Origin: Anaerocolumna sp.
GTDB lineage: Bacteria > Bacillota > Clostridia > Lachnospirales > Lachnospiraceae
DNA: 57,340 bases
NCBI GenBank assembly: GCA_029239975.1
Contig: JARBTX010000017.1
Span: 1-57,340, forward strand
Direction: 5' to 3'
This document shows, piece by piece, positions 1 through 8,371 of the stretch. The notes beneath the pieces were generated by a model. It was not told the DNA's origin. It did not search any database and saw only the letters and a program-made list of their open reading frames with translations. The position numbers and the translations under genes were made by a program. Positions within the stretch are counted from its first letter, which is position 1, and each line of letters begins with the position of its first letter.

Positions 1-136
1 TCTGAATTAACCCAAAGTTTAATGGAACAATATACGGATATTCCTTATCAAAAAAAGCTAATCTACATACATCACATCGTTTCATAATATCAACAATTTG
101 GTTTAAATCTGTAATTTCTCTATCCGTTCTTCTCAT
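1..136 (-). CDS. Pyridoxamine 5'-phosphate oxidase-like flavoprotein (NimA type), 3' part outside window
   Basis: The first 45 codons of a minus-strand gene are visible, starting at ATG 136-134 after the ribosome binding site GGAG. The visible protein begins MRRTDREI and contains CDVCRLAFFDKEYPYIVPLN, the N-terminal signature of small split-barrel FMN-binding proteins annotated as pyridoxamine 5'-phosphate oxidase family or nitroimidazole-resistance (NimA-like) proteins. The rest lies left of the window. Family assignment rests on this short N-terminal stretch; substrate cannot be inferred. Confidence 0.7.
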   Translation of the reverse strand, partial: MRRTDREITDLNQIVDIMKRCDVCRLAFFDKEYPYIVPLNFGLIQ

Positions 137-344
137 ATATAATTGCTCCTATCTTTCTGTATTTAGTCACTAATAATAATTTACTGCCCACTGTATATTG
201 TATCATGCGCTATTTGTGGACAATAAAAGCATCACCAGTGGTTGTTCCTAATTTTACCACATGGTAATGCTTTTATCTACTATATTCAATATGAAATTCA
301 AACATCCGTAGTGATTAAAGCTAATTATTTATCACTCGATTTGT

Positions 345-2534
345 TTACTTTGCTTTTAAGCGGAATAATTTACTTCTAAAATCACCCCAAGCTAAATCTG
401 TTGGCATATTCAAACCATAATTCATTAACTGAGCACCACTAATTGTATCTTCACCATTCACTACATATTCATATTCTGTACTTAATCCATTTAATTTAAA
501 ACGGAATAATGAAGCATTTGGAGTCGTTAATACTTTATAGAAAAATACAGCAGCATCTCGTTTATCAACAGACACATACATCCAAGCTGTAAAATCACCG
601 TCAAATGGACTCATTAAGCGGTAGAATTCACCATATTGGATTAATTCACGCATTTCTTTATAGGTCTCAACTTGTTTTTTTACTAATTCCTTTTCATTGT
701 CCGACATTTTGGTTACATCAAGCTCATAACCAAAATTTCCTGCCATTGCCACATCACCTCTAAAATCAACGGAAGTACTTCTACCAGTTTGATGATTTGG
801 TACAGCGGAAACATGAGCAGTCATAGCACTAGTTGGATAAACCATACTTGTTCCATATTGAATCTTAAGGCGTTCTACTGCGTCGGTATCATCACTGGTC
901 CAATTTTGTGGCATATAATGAAGGATACCTGGATCAAATCTGCCACCACCACCGGAACAACTTTCAAAAAGTACATCTGGGAATTTACTCGTAATCGTTT
1001 CCATTACATGATATACACCTAACATATAACGATGAGCAGTTTCCATCTGACGATTGTTTGGTAATAATGCAGAACCAATCTCAGACATATTACGGTTCAT
1101 ATCCCATTTTACATACGTAATATTAGCACTAGATAATACACTGGATAACATTTCAATAATTGCATCTTGTACATCTTTTCGTGAGTAATCTAATATTAAC
1201 TGATTTCGTCCTAAACTTCTATGTCTATCAGGTACATGAAGACACCAATCTGGGTGTGCTCTATATAAATCACTATCAGGAGAAATCATCTCTGGTTCAA
1301 ACCATAAACCAAATCCCATTCCATAACCATTTACGTCATCTACTAATGCTTTAAGTCCATCTGGTAATTTATTTTTATCTACATACCAGTCACCTAAGCT
1401 ACAGTTATCAGAATTTCTTTTACCAAACCAACCATCATCTAAAACTAATAATTCCACTCCAAGTTCTGCTGCATCTTTTGCGATTGCTTTTAACTTATCT
1501 GCGTTAAAGTCAAAATACGTTGCTTCCCAGTTATTGATAACAATAGGTCTTACAGCGTTACGATATTTGCCACGAGCTAAACGATTGCGGTATAACTTAT
1601 GATAAGTTCTAGACATATGTCCAATTCCACAACCGGAGTATACCATTACCACTTCAGGGGTCTGGAAAAACTCTCCTTGTTCAAGCAACCATTCAAAATC
1701 AAATGGATTAATTCCCATTACAACTCTAGTTGTTTTATATTGATCTACTTCTACACTTGCTAGGAAGTTTCCACTATAGACAAAACTAAAACCGTAAACA
1801 TCTCCATTGGTTTCAGTCGCATCTTTGCTTAATAAAGCAATAAATGGATTCTCTGAATGACCACTTGCTCCACGTCTGCTTTCTATGGATTGTGTTCCAT
1901 TTACTACTGGTCTTCTAACCACATGACGTTCTCTTGCCCAGCTACCAGATAAACTCATTAAATCATAGTCATAATGATCAAAATCCACACTTGCACTTAA
2001 AGCTCTCAATACTTTAAAGTTTGAATTACCATCATTTATTAATTTCGCTGAACGAATTACCGCATCATATTCCTTAAATACAGTATAGGATAAAACAACT
2101 TTTAAATGAATTAATTTATCTACTAATGTGATTAATAGTGTATCTGCTTCTTCTTCCTTTTCTGTATAAACAGCTGGTAGACCTTCTAATTTAGGTTTTC
2201 CAGTTACTATTTCATAGGAATCAAAGGATAAATCTGTTATTCTTGTTCCATTTTCAAGTTGAATTTGATAAGCAGGCATACGAAGATCTGTATTACCATA
2301 GGAAGGATATTCAGCTGGAAAATCATCTAATGTAAATGAACCATCTTCATCTGGATTTGCACTAAAAGAAGCTCTTCCTGCACTATGAATAATGGAATCT
2401 ACAACTGGATTTTCAATTTTACCACCCCAATATACATGTGATAAGTACTTGTCTTTTATAATTTTAATAATATACGTTGAATTTTTTGCCTGAAGTATAA
2501 AGCTATTCTGGCTTTTGTCAAAGGTTATACTCAT
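345..2534 (-). CDS. GH36 alpha-galactosidase
   Basis: Encodes a 729-aa cytoplasmic-looking enzyme (no signal peptide) that should hydrolyse terminal alpha-1,6-galactose from raffinose-family sugars or galactomannan fragments. The nucleophile motif KWDMNR lies near residue 478 and the acid/base motif SCSGGGGRFDPG near 530-540; both are intact and characteristic of bacterial GH36 enzymes of about 720-740 aa. WFEPEMISPDSDLY, the W-rich (beta/alpha)8 barrel strand, is also present. Start ATG 2534 follows GGAG. The gene is followed by an empty region on the left and preceded by the 17-nt repeat tract, so it appears monocistronic. Galactosidase activity could contribute to the plant-polysaccharide theme of the window. 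Confidence 0.93.
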   Translation of the reverse strand: MSITFDKSQNSFILQAKNSTYIIKIIKDKYLSHVYWGGKIENPVVDSIIHSAGRASFSANPDEDGSFTLDDFPAEYPSYGNTDLRMPAYQIQLENGTRITDLSFDSYEIVTGKPKLEGLPAVYTEKEEEADTLLITLVDKLIHLKVVLSYTVFKEYDAVIRSAKLINDGNSNFKVLRALSASVDFDHYDYDLMSLSGSWARERHVVRRPVVNGTQSIESRRGASGHSENPFIALLSKDATETNGDVYGFSFVYSGNFLASVEVDQYKTTRVVMGINPFDFEWLLEQGEFFQTPEVVMVYSGCGIGHMSRTYHKLYRNRLARGKYRNAVRPIVINNWEATYFDFNADKLKAIAKDAAELGVELLVLDDGWFGKRNSDNCSLGDWYVDKNKLPDGLKALVDDVNGYGMGFGLWFEPEMISPDSDLYRAHPDWCLHVPDRHRSLGRNQLILDYSRKDVQDAIIEMLSSVLSSANITYVKWDMNRNMSEIGSALLPNNRQMETAHRYMLGVYHVMETITSKFPDVLFESCSGGGGRFDPGILHYMPQNWTSDDTDAVERLKIQYGTSMVYPTSAMTAHVSAVPNHQTGRSTSVDFRGDVAMAGNFGYELDVTKMSDNEKELVKKQVETYKEMRELIQYGEFYRLMSPFDGDFTAWMYVSVDKRDAAVFFYKVLTTPNASLFRFKLNGLSTEYEYVVNGEDTISGAQLMNYGLNMPTDLAWGDFRSKLFRLKAK

Positions 2535-2689
2535 TCTTAACTCCTATCTGCATTTTAGCTTTTACTAATAATAAATATTTAGCTTAATCCATTTATATTT
2601 GTCCATAATCTATTGTAGCTTATAAAAATTCATATCTCAATGTATTATATTCTAATTTCATTATGTTTTTTTATTCAATATAATTTTCT

Positions 2690-3050
2690 TTATTTTCTTT
2701 ATTTTCTTTATTTACGAAATTTCGCTTTTCATTATTTTTGTAATTTCATATTTCATTATCTTTTTAATTTCATTATCTTCTTAATTTCATTATCTTCATA
2801 ATTTCATTATCTTACTTAATTTCATTATCTTCTTAATTTTATTATCTTCTTAATTTCATTATTTTCTTAATTTCATTATTTTCATAATTTCATTGTCTTC
2901 TTAATTTCATTATTTTCGTAATTTGATATTTTTTTAATTTCATTATCTTCTTAATTACATTATTTTCGTAATTTCATATTTCGTTTTTTTCATATTTTCA
3001 TTATCTTTTTTTCTATATTTTCTTAATTCATTATTTTCATTATTAATCAT
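2690..3050. repeat. Degenerate 17-nt tandem repeat tract, AT-rich
   Basis: About 15-20 imperfect copies of a 17-nt unit close to TTAATTTCATTATCTTC run head to tail between the GH36 gene and the DUF1622 gene. Copies differ by single substitutions and a few length changes. No open reading frame or promoter is supported inside it. It accounts for most of the 670-bp gap 2535-3208. Confidence 0.85.
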
Positions 3051-3208
3051 TTTTAATTCTATAAAATAAAAGCATATATTAAATTTCATATCATTTCATA
3101 TCTTTAATTATTTCTACATTGTGTGTTATAATCGTATATAGCCAGTAATAAGGAAAATCTATCTATACTGAAATGGTATATAATTATAGTAAATAAGGAG
3201 TAAATTAC

Positions 3209-3565
3209 ATGGAATTTTTACATGGATTTTTGATTGAAATTGTAGATATCGCTATCTTAATCTTTGAACTAATGGGCGTCATTGTATTAATATTATCTGG
3301 GCTTCAAGGTGTGATGAATTATTTTCATAAAGATCCGTTAACAAGATTAAATCTTGCAAAAGGAATGGCTATGGGATTAGAGTTTAAGTTAGGCAGTGAG
3401 ATACTAAGAACTGTTGTAGTACGCGATCTTAAGGAAATACTTATTGTTGCTGGAATTATTTTATTACGTGCAACGCTTACCTTCTTAATTCATTGGGAAA
3501 TAAAAAATGAAGAAGCTCAACACATAATAAGCGAAAAGTTAGAAGATAAAAAAAATAATAATTAG
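3209..3565 (+). CDS. DUF1622 family membrane protein
   Basis: A 118-aa protein with a hydrophobic helix at about residues 8-32, a short cytosolic loop and a second hydrophobic stretch at about 75-97, ending in a charged tail. The segment GLEFKLGSEILRTVVVRDLKEI is typical of the DUF1622 family of small membrane proteins of unknown function; length matches the family (about 110-125 aa). Start ATG 3209 follows AAGGAG. No partner gene is adjacent: the next gene is convergent. Function unknown. Confidence 0.85.
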   Translation: MEFLHGFLIEIVDIAILIFELMGVIVLILSGLQGVMNYFHKDPLTRLNLAKGMAMGLEFKLGSEILRTVVVRDLKEILIVAGIILLRATLTFLIHWEIKNEEAQHIISEKLEDKKNNN

Positions 3566-3640
3566 ATAATTAAAATAATTAGGATATACGGATATCCATT
3601 TAAACCATTAAAAGTTATATAAAAATATTATAGGAACTTT

Positions 3641-3745
3641 TGCAAAATAGCTACAAGACAATATTTATGGATAGGTATATATTTATACATTTTAGCGTAG
3701 AAGGTTACACCTAAACGTTAAAATAAGTAGCTGTGCTATTTTGCA
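3641..3745. other. Nested inverted repeat between convergent genes
   Basis: An outer perfect 11-bp inverted repeat (TGCAAAATAGC at 3641-3651, GCTATTTTGCA at 3735-3745) encloses a second stem (ATTTTAGCG 3689-3697 with CGTTAAAAT 3716-3724, one G-T wobble when read as RNA). It lies between the convergent DUF1622 and KamA-family genes, where a bidirectional terminator is expected, but the 105-nt span and lack of a clear U-tract are unusual for one. Confidence 0.45.
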
Positions 3746-3764
3746 TGCCCTATATATATTTATT

Positions 3765-4859
3765 CTATATCCAACACTGTTCTTCTGCTAGATCCAGTGT
3801 AAATATTCTTTCTTGATCTATTTCGTATTTAGCCTCATGATATTTAAATATCATAGTTTTCTCAAATAAGGTACCTAAGACTTCAATTTTACCTCTTTTA
3901 TTAGAAAGGACGTAATGAAAACATTTACCTTGACCACTTAATTTTGCTTTTGTTTCCCTGATAATTGAGTATCCTTTTAATATAGGTACTTGAAATTGGC
4001 TCTTAACTCCAGTCACTGGGCGACATTGAAAGATATAATATGGCACAATACCAAACTGGGTTAATTTTTTAATTAACTCAACTAAAACTTCGGAACTATC
4101 ATTAACACCTTTTAATAAAACTGTCTGGTTTTTAATAATAATACCAGCATTAAGCAGTGAATCTATCGCTTTTTTTGCTTCATTCGTTAATTCATTGGGA
4201 TGATTAAAATGGGTGACAACATAAATCTTCTTTAATTCTGAATACTTTTTTAATATAGAAAGTAATTCATCATCACCATAAATTCTAGATGGAAGAACCA
4301 CTGGAGTCCTAGTTCCAAAACGGATATAGTCTAAATGCTTAATACGAGCCAATTCATCTAAATACGTTTTTATCATTTCATTACTATTTAAGAATGCATC
4401 TCCACCTGAAATCAATACATTATGTATTTCATTGTGCTCATTAATATAGTCTATCATTTCATCAAAATGCTTGATTATCTCTCTACTATTTAACCCAACT
4501 AATCGTTTCCGGAAGCAATGTCTGCAATACATAGCACATTGGTTCGTTGATAATATCAAAGCAGTTTGTTTGTATTTATGTTGTAATCCTGTAACAACGG
4601 TATTATCAGCTTCACCACTGGTATCTAAATTCCCTGTTAGGTCCGTCTCTTTGTAAGAAGGAATGCACATTCTTCTGATGGGATCATGTTCATTGTCCGG
4701 TTCTATTAATGATAAATAATATTTCGGAATAGACATTGGGTACAAATCAATAATTTCATTAAATTTTTCTGCCTCCTCCGTAGATAATTGTAAATCAAAA
4801 CTACTTTGTAGCCCTTTTACATCAGTTACATTACTTTTTAATTCTTGTTTCCAATCCAT
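3765..4859 (-). CDS. KamA-family radical SAM enzyme (lysine 2,3-aminomutase-like)
   Basis: 364-aa radical SAM protein. The [4Fe-4S] binding motif CAMYCRHCFRKR (CxxxCxxC) lies at about residues 108-119, preceded by TALILSTNQ and followed by LISGGDAFLN (the SAM-binding GGD region), TRTPVVLPSRI and VVTHFNHPNEL, all typical of lysine 2,3-aminomutase relatives. At 364 aa it is shorter than classical KamA (about 415 aa) and nearer EpmB or short aminomutase homologs, so the substrate (lysine, glutamate or another amino acid) is not certain. It is transcribed divergently from the two aspartoacylase-like genes at 5147-7022, a possible functional partnership. Confidence 0.85.
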   Translation of the reverse strand: MDWKQELKSNVTDVKGLQSSFDLQLSTEEAEKFNEIIDLYPMSIPKYYLSLIEPDNEHDPIRRMCIPSYKETDLTGNLDTSGEADNTVVTGLQHKYKQTALILSTNQCAMYCRHCFRKRLVGLNSREIIKHFDEMIDYINEHNEIHNVLISGGDAFLNSNEMIKTYLDELARIKHLDYIRFGTRTPVVLPSRIYGDDELLSILKKYSELKKIYVVTHFNHPNELTNEAKKAIDSLLNAGIIIKNQTVLLKGVNDSSEVLVELIKKLTQFGIVPYYIFQCRPVTGVKSQFQVPILKGYSIIRETKAKLSGQGKCFHYVLSNKRGKIEVLGTLFEKTMIFKYHEAKYEIDQERIFTLDLAEEQCWI

Positions 4860-5146
4860 TCATTTTTCTCCTTTCTATAAGTGGGTGCTTACGGAAACTT
4901 CATAGTTAGTACAAAATGTGGTGTTGGTTCCCTATTAACATGTAACATAATAATTTTAACATTGATGTTATGTCAGGTCAAACCTTATAGTCAAATTTTT
5001 ACATATTTGTTCTGATTTATGGACTAAGTCTTTACACTTTAACTAATTTATAGTATTATTATTGACAGCAAGGGTGTCACGAAAGGCTGTAATAGATGTT
5101 TCAGCTCTTTTGGACTCCCCTTTTTTAAAGAAGGGATGTTTACATT

Positions 5147-6094
5147 ATGATTAAAACTGTATTTTCTATTGACCTTCCGGTATTAGAAAATATGCACATA
5201 TTAAAAAATAGCTTAGAGCCAATTCATAAAACTGGTAATGAAAAAAGAATATGTGTTGTTACAGGTATACACGGTGACGAATTAGAAGGACAGTACATCT
5301 GTTATGAATTGTTAAGAAGAATACAATCAAATATAGAATGCCTACATGGTATTGTTGATATTTATCCATGTTTAAATCCAATGGGAATGGACTCCTTAAC
5401 TCGTGGTGTACCAGCATTCGACTTGGATTTAAACCGTTGCTTTCCTGGTAATCCCGATGGCGATATGATGGAACATGCAGCAGCTAAAATCGTCGATGAC
5501 ATATTAGGTGCTGATATCTGTGTGGATCTTCATGCAAGTAATATTTTCCTTAGAGAAATACCACAAGTTAGAATGATAGAAGAAAATGCAAATTTATTAC
5601 TTCCATATGCGAAATTATTAAATCTAGATTTTGTTTGGGTTCATCCATCTGCTACAGTACAAAATGCTACTCTCACACATGCACTTAATTCAAATGGTGT
5701 ACCTACTCTAGCGGTCGAAATGGGAACTGGAATGAGAATTACGAAACAATATGGAGATCAAATTACTGAAGGTATTTTTTGCCTTTTAAAAGAAATCGGA
5801 GTTTGGAGTGGCGAAGTTATTACACCTAAGACTCCTATCATATCTAGCGAAGGACAAAGAGAAGTTACCATGGTTCATGCTGAAACATCTGGTATTTTTC
5901 TTCCTGCAGTAGAACATTGGAAAGGAATAAAAAAAGGGGATCCTATTGGAGTAATTGTAAATACACTAACAGGTTGCATTGAGCAGCAAATTATCGCTCC
6001 ATGTGATGGTATGGTATTTACTCTACGAGAATATCCCGTTGTAAACAGTGGTTCTTTGATTGTTCGTATATTAGGAGGTGATATGGATGACTAA
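5147..6094 (+). CDS. Succinylglutamate desuccinylase/aspartoacylase-like metallohydrolase
   Basis: 315-aa M14-related amidohydrolase. Zinc ligands are visible in VTGIHGDELEG (HxxE, about residues 40-50) and CVDLHASN (His, near 127); the catalytic glutamate candidate is in TLAVEMGTGM (near 194). The last 100 residues form a beta-rich tail (SGIFLPAVEHWKGIKKGDPIG), as in the AstE/AspA group. The family removes an acyl group from an amino acid or amine. The start ATG 5147 lies after an AAGGGA site. The downstream paralog overlaps by 8 nt (stop 6094, next start 6087), so the two are translationally coupled. Regulation: a 287-bp divergent intergenic region separates it from the KamA-family gene; no known riboswitch was recognised there. 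Confidence 0.85.
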   Translation: MIKTVFSIDLPVLENMHILKNSLEPIHKTGNEKRICVVTGIHGDELEGQYICYELLRRIQSNIECLHGIVDIYPCLNPMGMDSLTRGVPAFDLDLNRCFPGNPDGDMMEHAAAKIVDDILGADICVDLHASNIFLREIPQVRMIEENANLLLPYAKLLNLDFVWVHPSATVQNATLTHALNSNGVPTLAVEMGTGMRITKQYGDQITEGIFCLLKEIGVWSGEVITPKTPIISSEGQREVTMVHAETSGIFLPAVEHWKGIKKGDPIGVIVNTLTGCIEQQIIAPCDGMVFTLREYPVVNSGSLIVRILGGDMDD

Positions 6095-7022
6095 AGACGT
6101 ACTCTTTTCCATAAAATCACCTTTTCGTGGTGAAATGAATATTCTTGGTTATCGGTTTGGTAAAGGAGATAAGGCAGCGTGTATCGTAGGTCCAACAAGA
6201 GGTAACGAGGTTCAACAGCTTTATATCTGTTCTCAAATTATAAAAACTTTGTCAAAACTTGAGAAAACAGGTGCAATCATAAATAATAATGAAATTATGG
6301 TTATACCCTCTATAAATCATTATTCTATAAATATAGAAAAACGTTTCTGGGCAATGGATAACACCGATATTAATCGTATGTTTCCTGGACAAGAGGATGG
6401 GGAAACTACAAAACGAATTGCTGCTGGTATCTTTGAAAATGTGAAAGGATATAGTTACGGAATCCAATTTGCTAGTTTTCATACTCCTGGTGATTTTATA
6501 CCACATGTACGTATGATGGAAACAGGTTATGAAAATTCCAGTTTGGCAAACCTGTTTGGTCTTCCCTACGTTGTCACACGTAAACCAAGGCCAATTGATA
6601 CCGCTACACTTAACTATAGCTGGCAGATGAATGGAACTAATGCATTCTCTGTCTATACAAGTGCAACTGACCGAATTGATGAAAAATCAGCAAAACAAGC
6701 TGTTTCATCCGTGTTACGATTTCTAACTCGTATGGGAATTATAAAATATAATTGCCACAATGGTTTTATTGCTACAACGTTAGAAGAAGAATCCTTACTA
6801 TCCATCCGTGCTGATGTGTCTGGTATCTATAGACGATTAAAAGATCCTGGTGATGAGATAACCTTTGGCGAAATATTAGCGGAAGTTGTTGACCCAATTG
6901 AAGGTGAAGTGATATCTCAAATTGCAGCACCAAGCGATGGTATCATCTTTTTTGCACATGCTAAACCTTTAGTCATAGAAAATTGCACCGTATATAAATT
7001 AATACGAAGGCTTCATGAATAG
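6087..7022 (+). CDS. Degenerate paralog of the aspartoacylase-like protein (probable pseudoenzyme)
   Basis: 311-aa paralog of the preceding protein with the same domain order. The zinc HxxE motif is replaced by PTRGNEVQ (His changed to Arg), the second His region reads FASFHTPGD (His kept), and the catalytic VEMGTG region reads VYTSATD (Glu lost). It is therefore unlikely to be a functional zinc hydrolase by itself and may be a regulatory or structural partner of the upstream protein. ATG 6087 is chosen because AGGAGGTG ends 6 nt before it; a GTG at 6078 lies inside that site. Overlap with the upstream stop is 8 nt. Confidence 0.8.
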   Translation: MTKDVLFSIKSPFRGEMNILGYRFGKGDKAACIVGPTRGNEVQQLYICSQIIKTLSKLEKTGAIINNNEIMVIPSINHYSINIEKRFWAMDNTDINRMFPGQEDGETTKRIAAGIFENVKGYSYGIQFASFHTPGDFIPHVRMMETGYENSSLANLFGLPYVVTRKPRPIDTATLNYSWQMNGTNAFSVYTSATDRIDEKSAKQAVSSVLRFLTRMGIIKYNCHNGFIATTLEEESLLSIRADVSGIYRRLKDPGDEITFGEILAEVVDPIEGEVISQIAAPSDGIIFFAHAKPLVIENCTVYKLIRRLHE

Positions 7023-7163
7023 TCCTAGATAAAGTAAGTAGATTCTGTGAACTTTATGTTACGGCTTGACTTATCTAAAAAAAGGTTTAAAATAATAAGT
7101 ACGTGTATGCATGTCAAGATTCATGATATTGCACAAGTATTTATATTAAATGGAGGAAGTAAA

Positions 7164-8273
7164 GTGAAGAAAACAAGAAGAATAATGTCTCTTCTATTAG
7201 TATGTGTATTGGCTATTGGAATGACATTAACAACAGGATGTAGTAAAAAGGATAAAGCTACTACAAGTCCAGTGGTAGTTACAGTTGGAGACAAAGAAAT
7301 TCAATTGAATGAAATGATGTACTACATCTATGCTGTAGAAACTACAGGAGCATCCTATGATGCAGCATACCAATCATATTACGGAACTAGTTATTGGGAT
7401 ATGGAATATTCCGAAGGTGTAACAATGCGTGAGCAAACTAAGAAATACGTAATGGATACTGCAGTTATGTATGAAATTCTTTATGAAAAAGCACTTGCTG
7501 CTGGTTACACTATGACAGATGAAGAAAAAACTGAAGCAGAATCAAATGCTGATCAGATTATGACTAATATTACTGAAGAACAATTAAAAGTAACTGGATT
7601 TACAAAAGATGTTTTAACTAAAGTTCAAGAAAAATTAATCGTTGGAGAAAAATACTACAACGAATTAGCAGAAGGTTATGATATCAACGAAGATGAAATC
7701 AAATCTGGTATTAAAGCAGAAGACTATAAACAATATGATACTGAGTATTTATTTGTACCAACTCAAACTTATGATGCAAATTACCAACCAGTTGTTTTAA
7801 CAGATGAAGAAAAAGAAGCTGCACTTACTTCCATTAAAAATGCACTTGATAAAGTAAAAGCAGGCGAAGAATTCTCTGCTATAGCTGAAGCTGATACAAC
7901 ATTACAAAATAGTACAGTAAATTTTGTATATGGAGATACCAATGCTGAAACAGCTTATCAAGATGCTGCTATTAAATTAGATAATGATGCTGTTACGAAT
8001 GATATAGTAGAAACAAGCCTTGGTTATTATATTATTAAAATGGTAAATAATAATTCAACTGAAAGCTATGATGCTGCAGTGGATGAAGCGATCAAAGCAA
8101 AACAACAAGAAGCTTTTGATGCTGATTATGAAAACATTAAAAAAGAATATACAATAACTGTTAATGATGCAGAATGGGATAAAATTGTAATGGGTCAAAC
8201 TACTATTATTTCTACCCCTGCACCTACACAAGCTGCTACTACTGTAACACCAACACCAACTGTAGCAGAATAA
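7164..8273 (+). CDS. PrsA/SurA-like peptidyl-prolyl isomerase lipoprotein
   Basis: 369-aa secreted lipoprotein. GTG 7164 is preferred because GGAGG lies just upstream and the signal peptide then starts VKKTRRIMSLLLV and ends at lipobox LTTGC. The mature protein has an N-terminal helical chaperone-like part followed by a parvulin-like region (EYLFVPTQ, about residues 190-300, ending with LGYYIIKMVNN) and a C-terminal Thr/Pro-rich tail (TPAPTQ). Such proteins fold exported proteins on the outer face of the membrane. It is followed by a strong terminator at 8297-8325. Confidence 0.8.
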   Translation: MKKTRRIMSLLLVCVLAIGMTLTTGCSKKDKATTSPVVVTVGDKEIQLNEMMYYIYAVETTGASYDAAYQSYYGTSYWDMEYSEGVTMREQTKKYVMDTAVMYEILYEKALAAGYTMTDEEKTEAESNADQIMTNITEEQLKVTGFTKDVLTKVQEKLIVGEKYYNELAEGYDINEDEIKSGIKAEDYKQYDTEYLFVPTQTYDANYQPVVLTDEEKEAALTSIKNALDKVKAGEEFSAIAEADTTLQNSTVNFVYGDTNAETAYQDAAIKLDNDAVTNDIVETSLGYYIIKMVNNNSTESYDAAVDEAIKAKQQEAFDADYENIKKEYTITVNDAEWDKIVMGQTTIISTPAPTQAATTVTPTPTVAE

Positions 8274-8296
8274 GTATAAAAATAGTAAACAATATT

Positions 8297-8325
8297 AAAA
8301 CGCCATTCATTTGAATGGCGTTTTT
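8297..8325 (+). terminator. Rho-independent terminator after the PrsA-like gene
   Basis: Stem AACGCCATTCA/TGAATGGCGTT with a 2-nt loop followed by a T-run. The run of A on the left side means it could also act on the minus strand for the GH3 gene ending at 8372. Confidence 0.9.
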
Positions 8326-8371
8326 AAGTATAAATTAAGTTGTTATAGTAATTATCCAAATCGTTATTTAC

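Noticed and set aside
2690..3050. CRISPR array
   Set aside because: Repeats are contiguous 17-nt units without spacers and no cas genes are nearby.
5040..5146. Possible riboswitch upstream of the aspartoacylase-like pair
   Set aside because: Short stems are visible but no consensus of known riboswitch classes could be matched.
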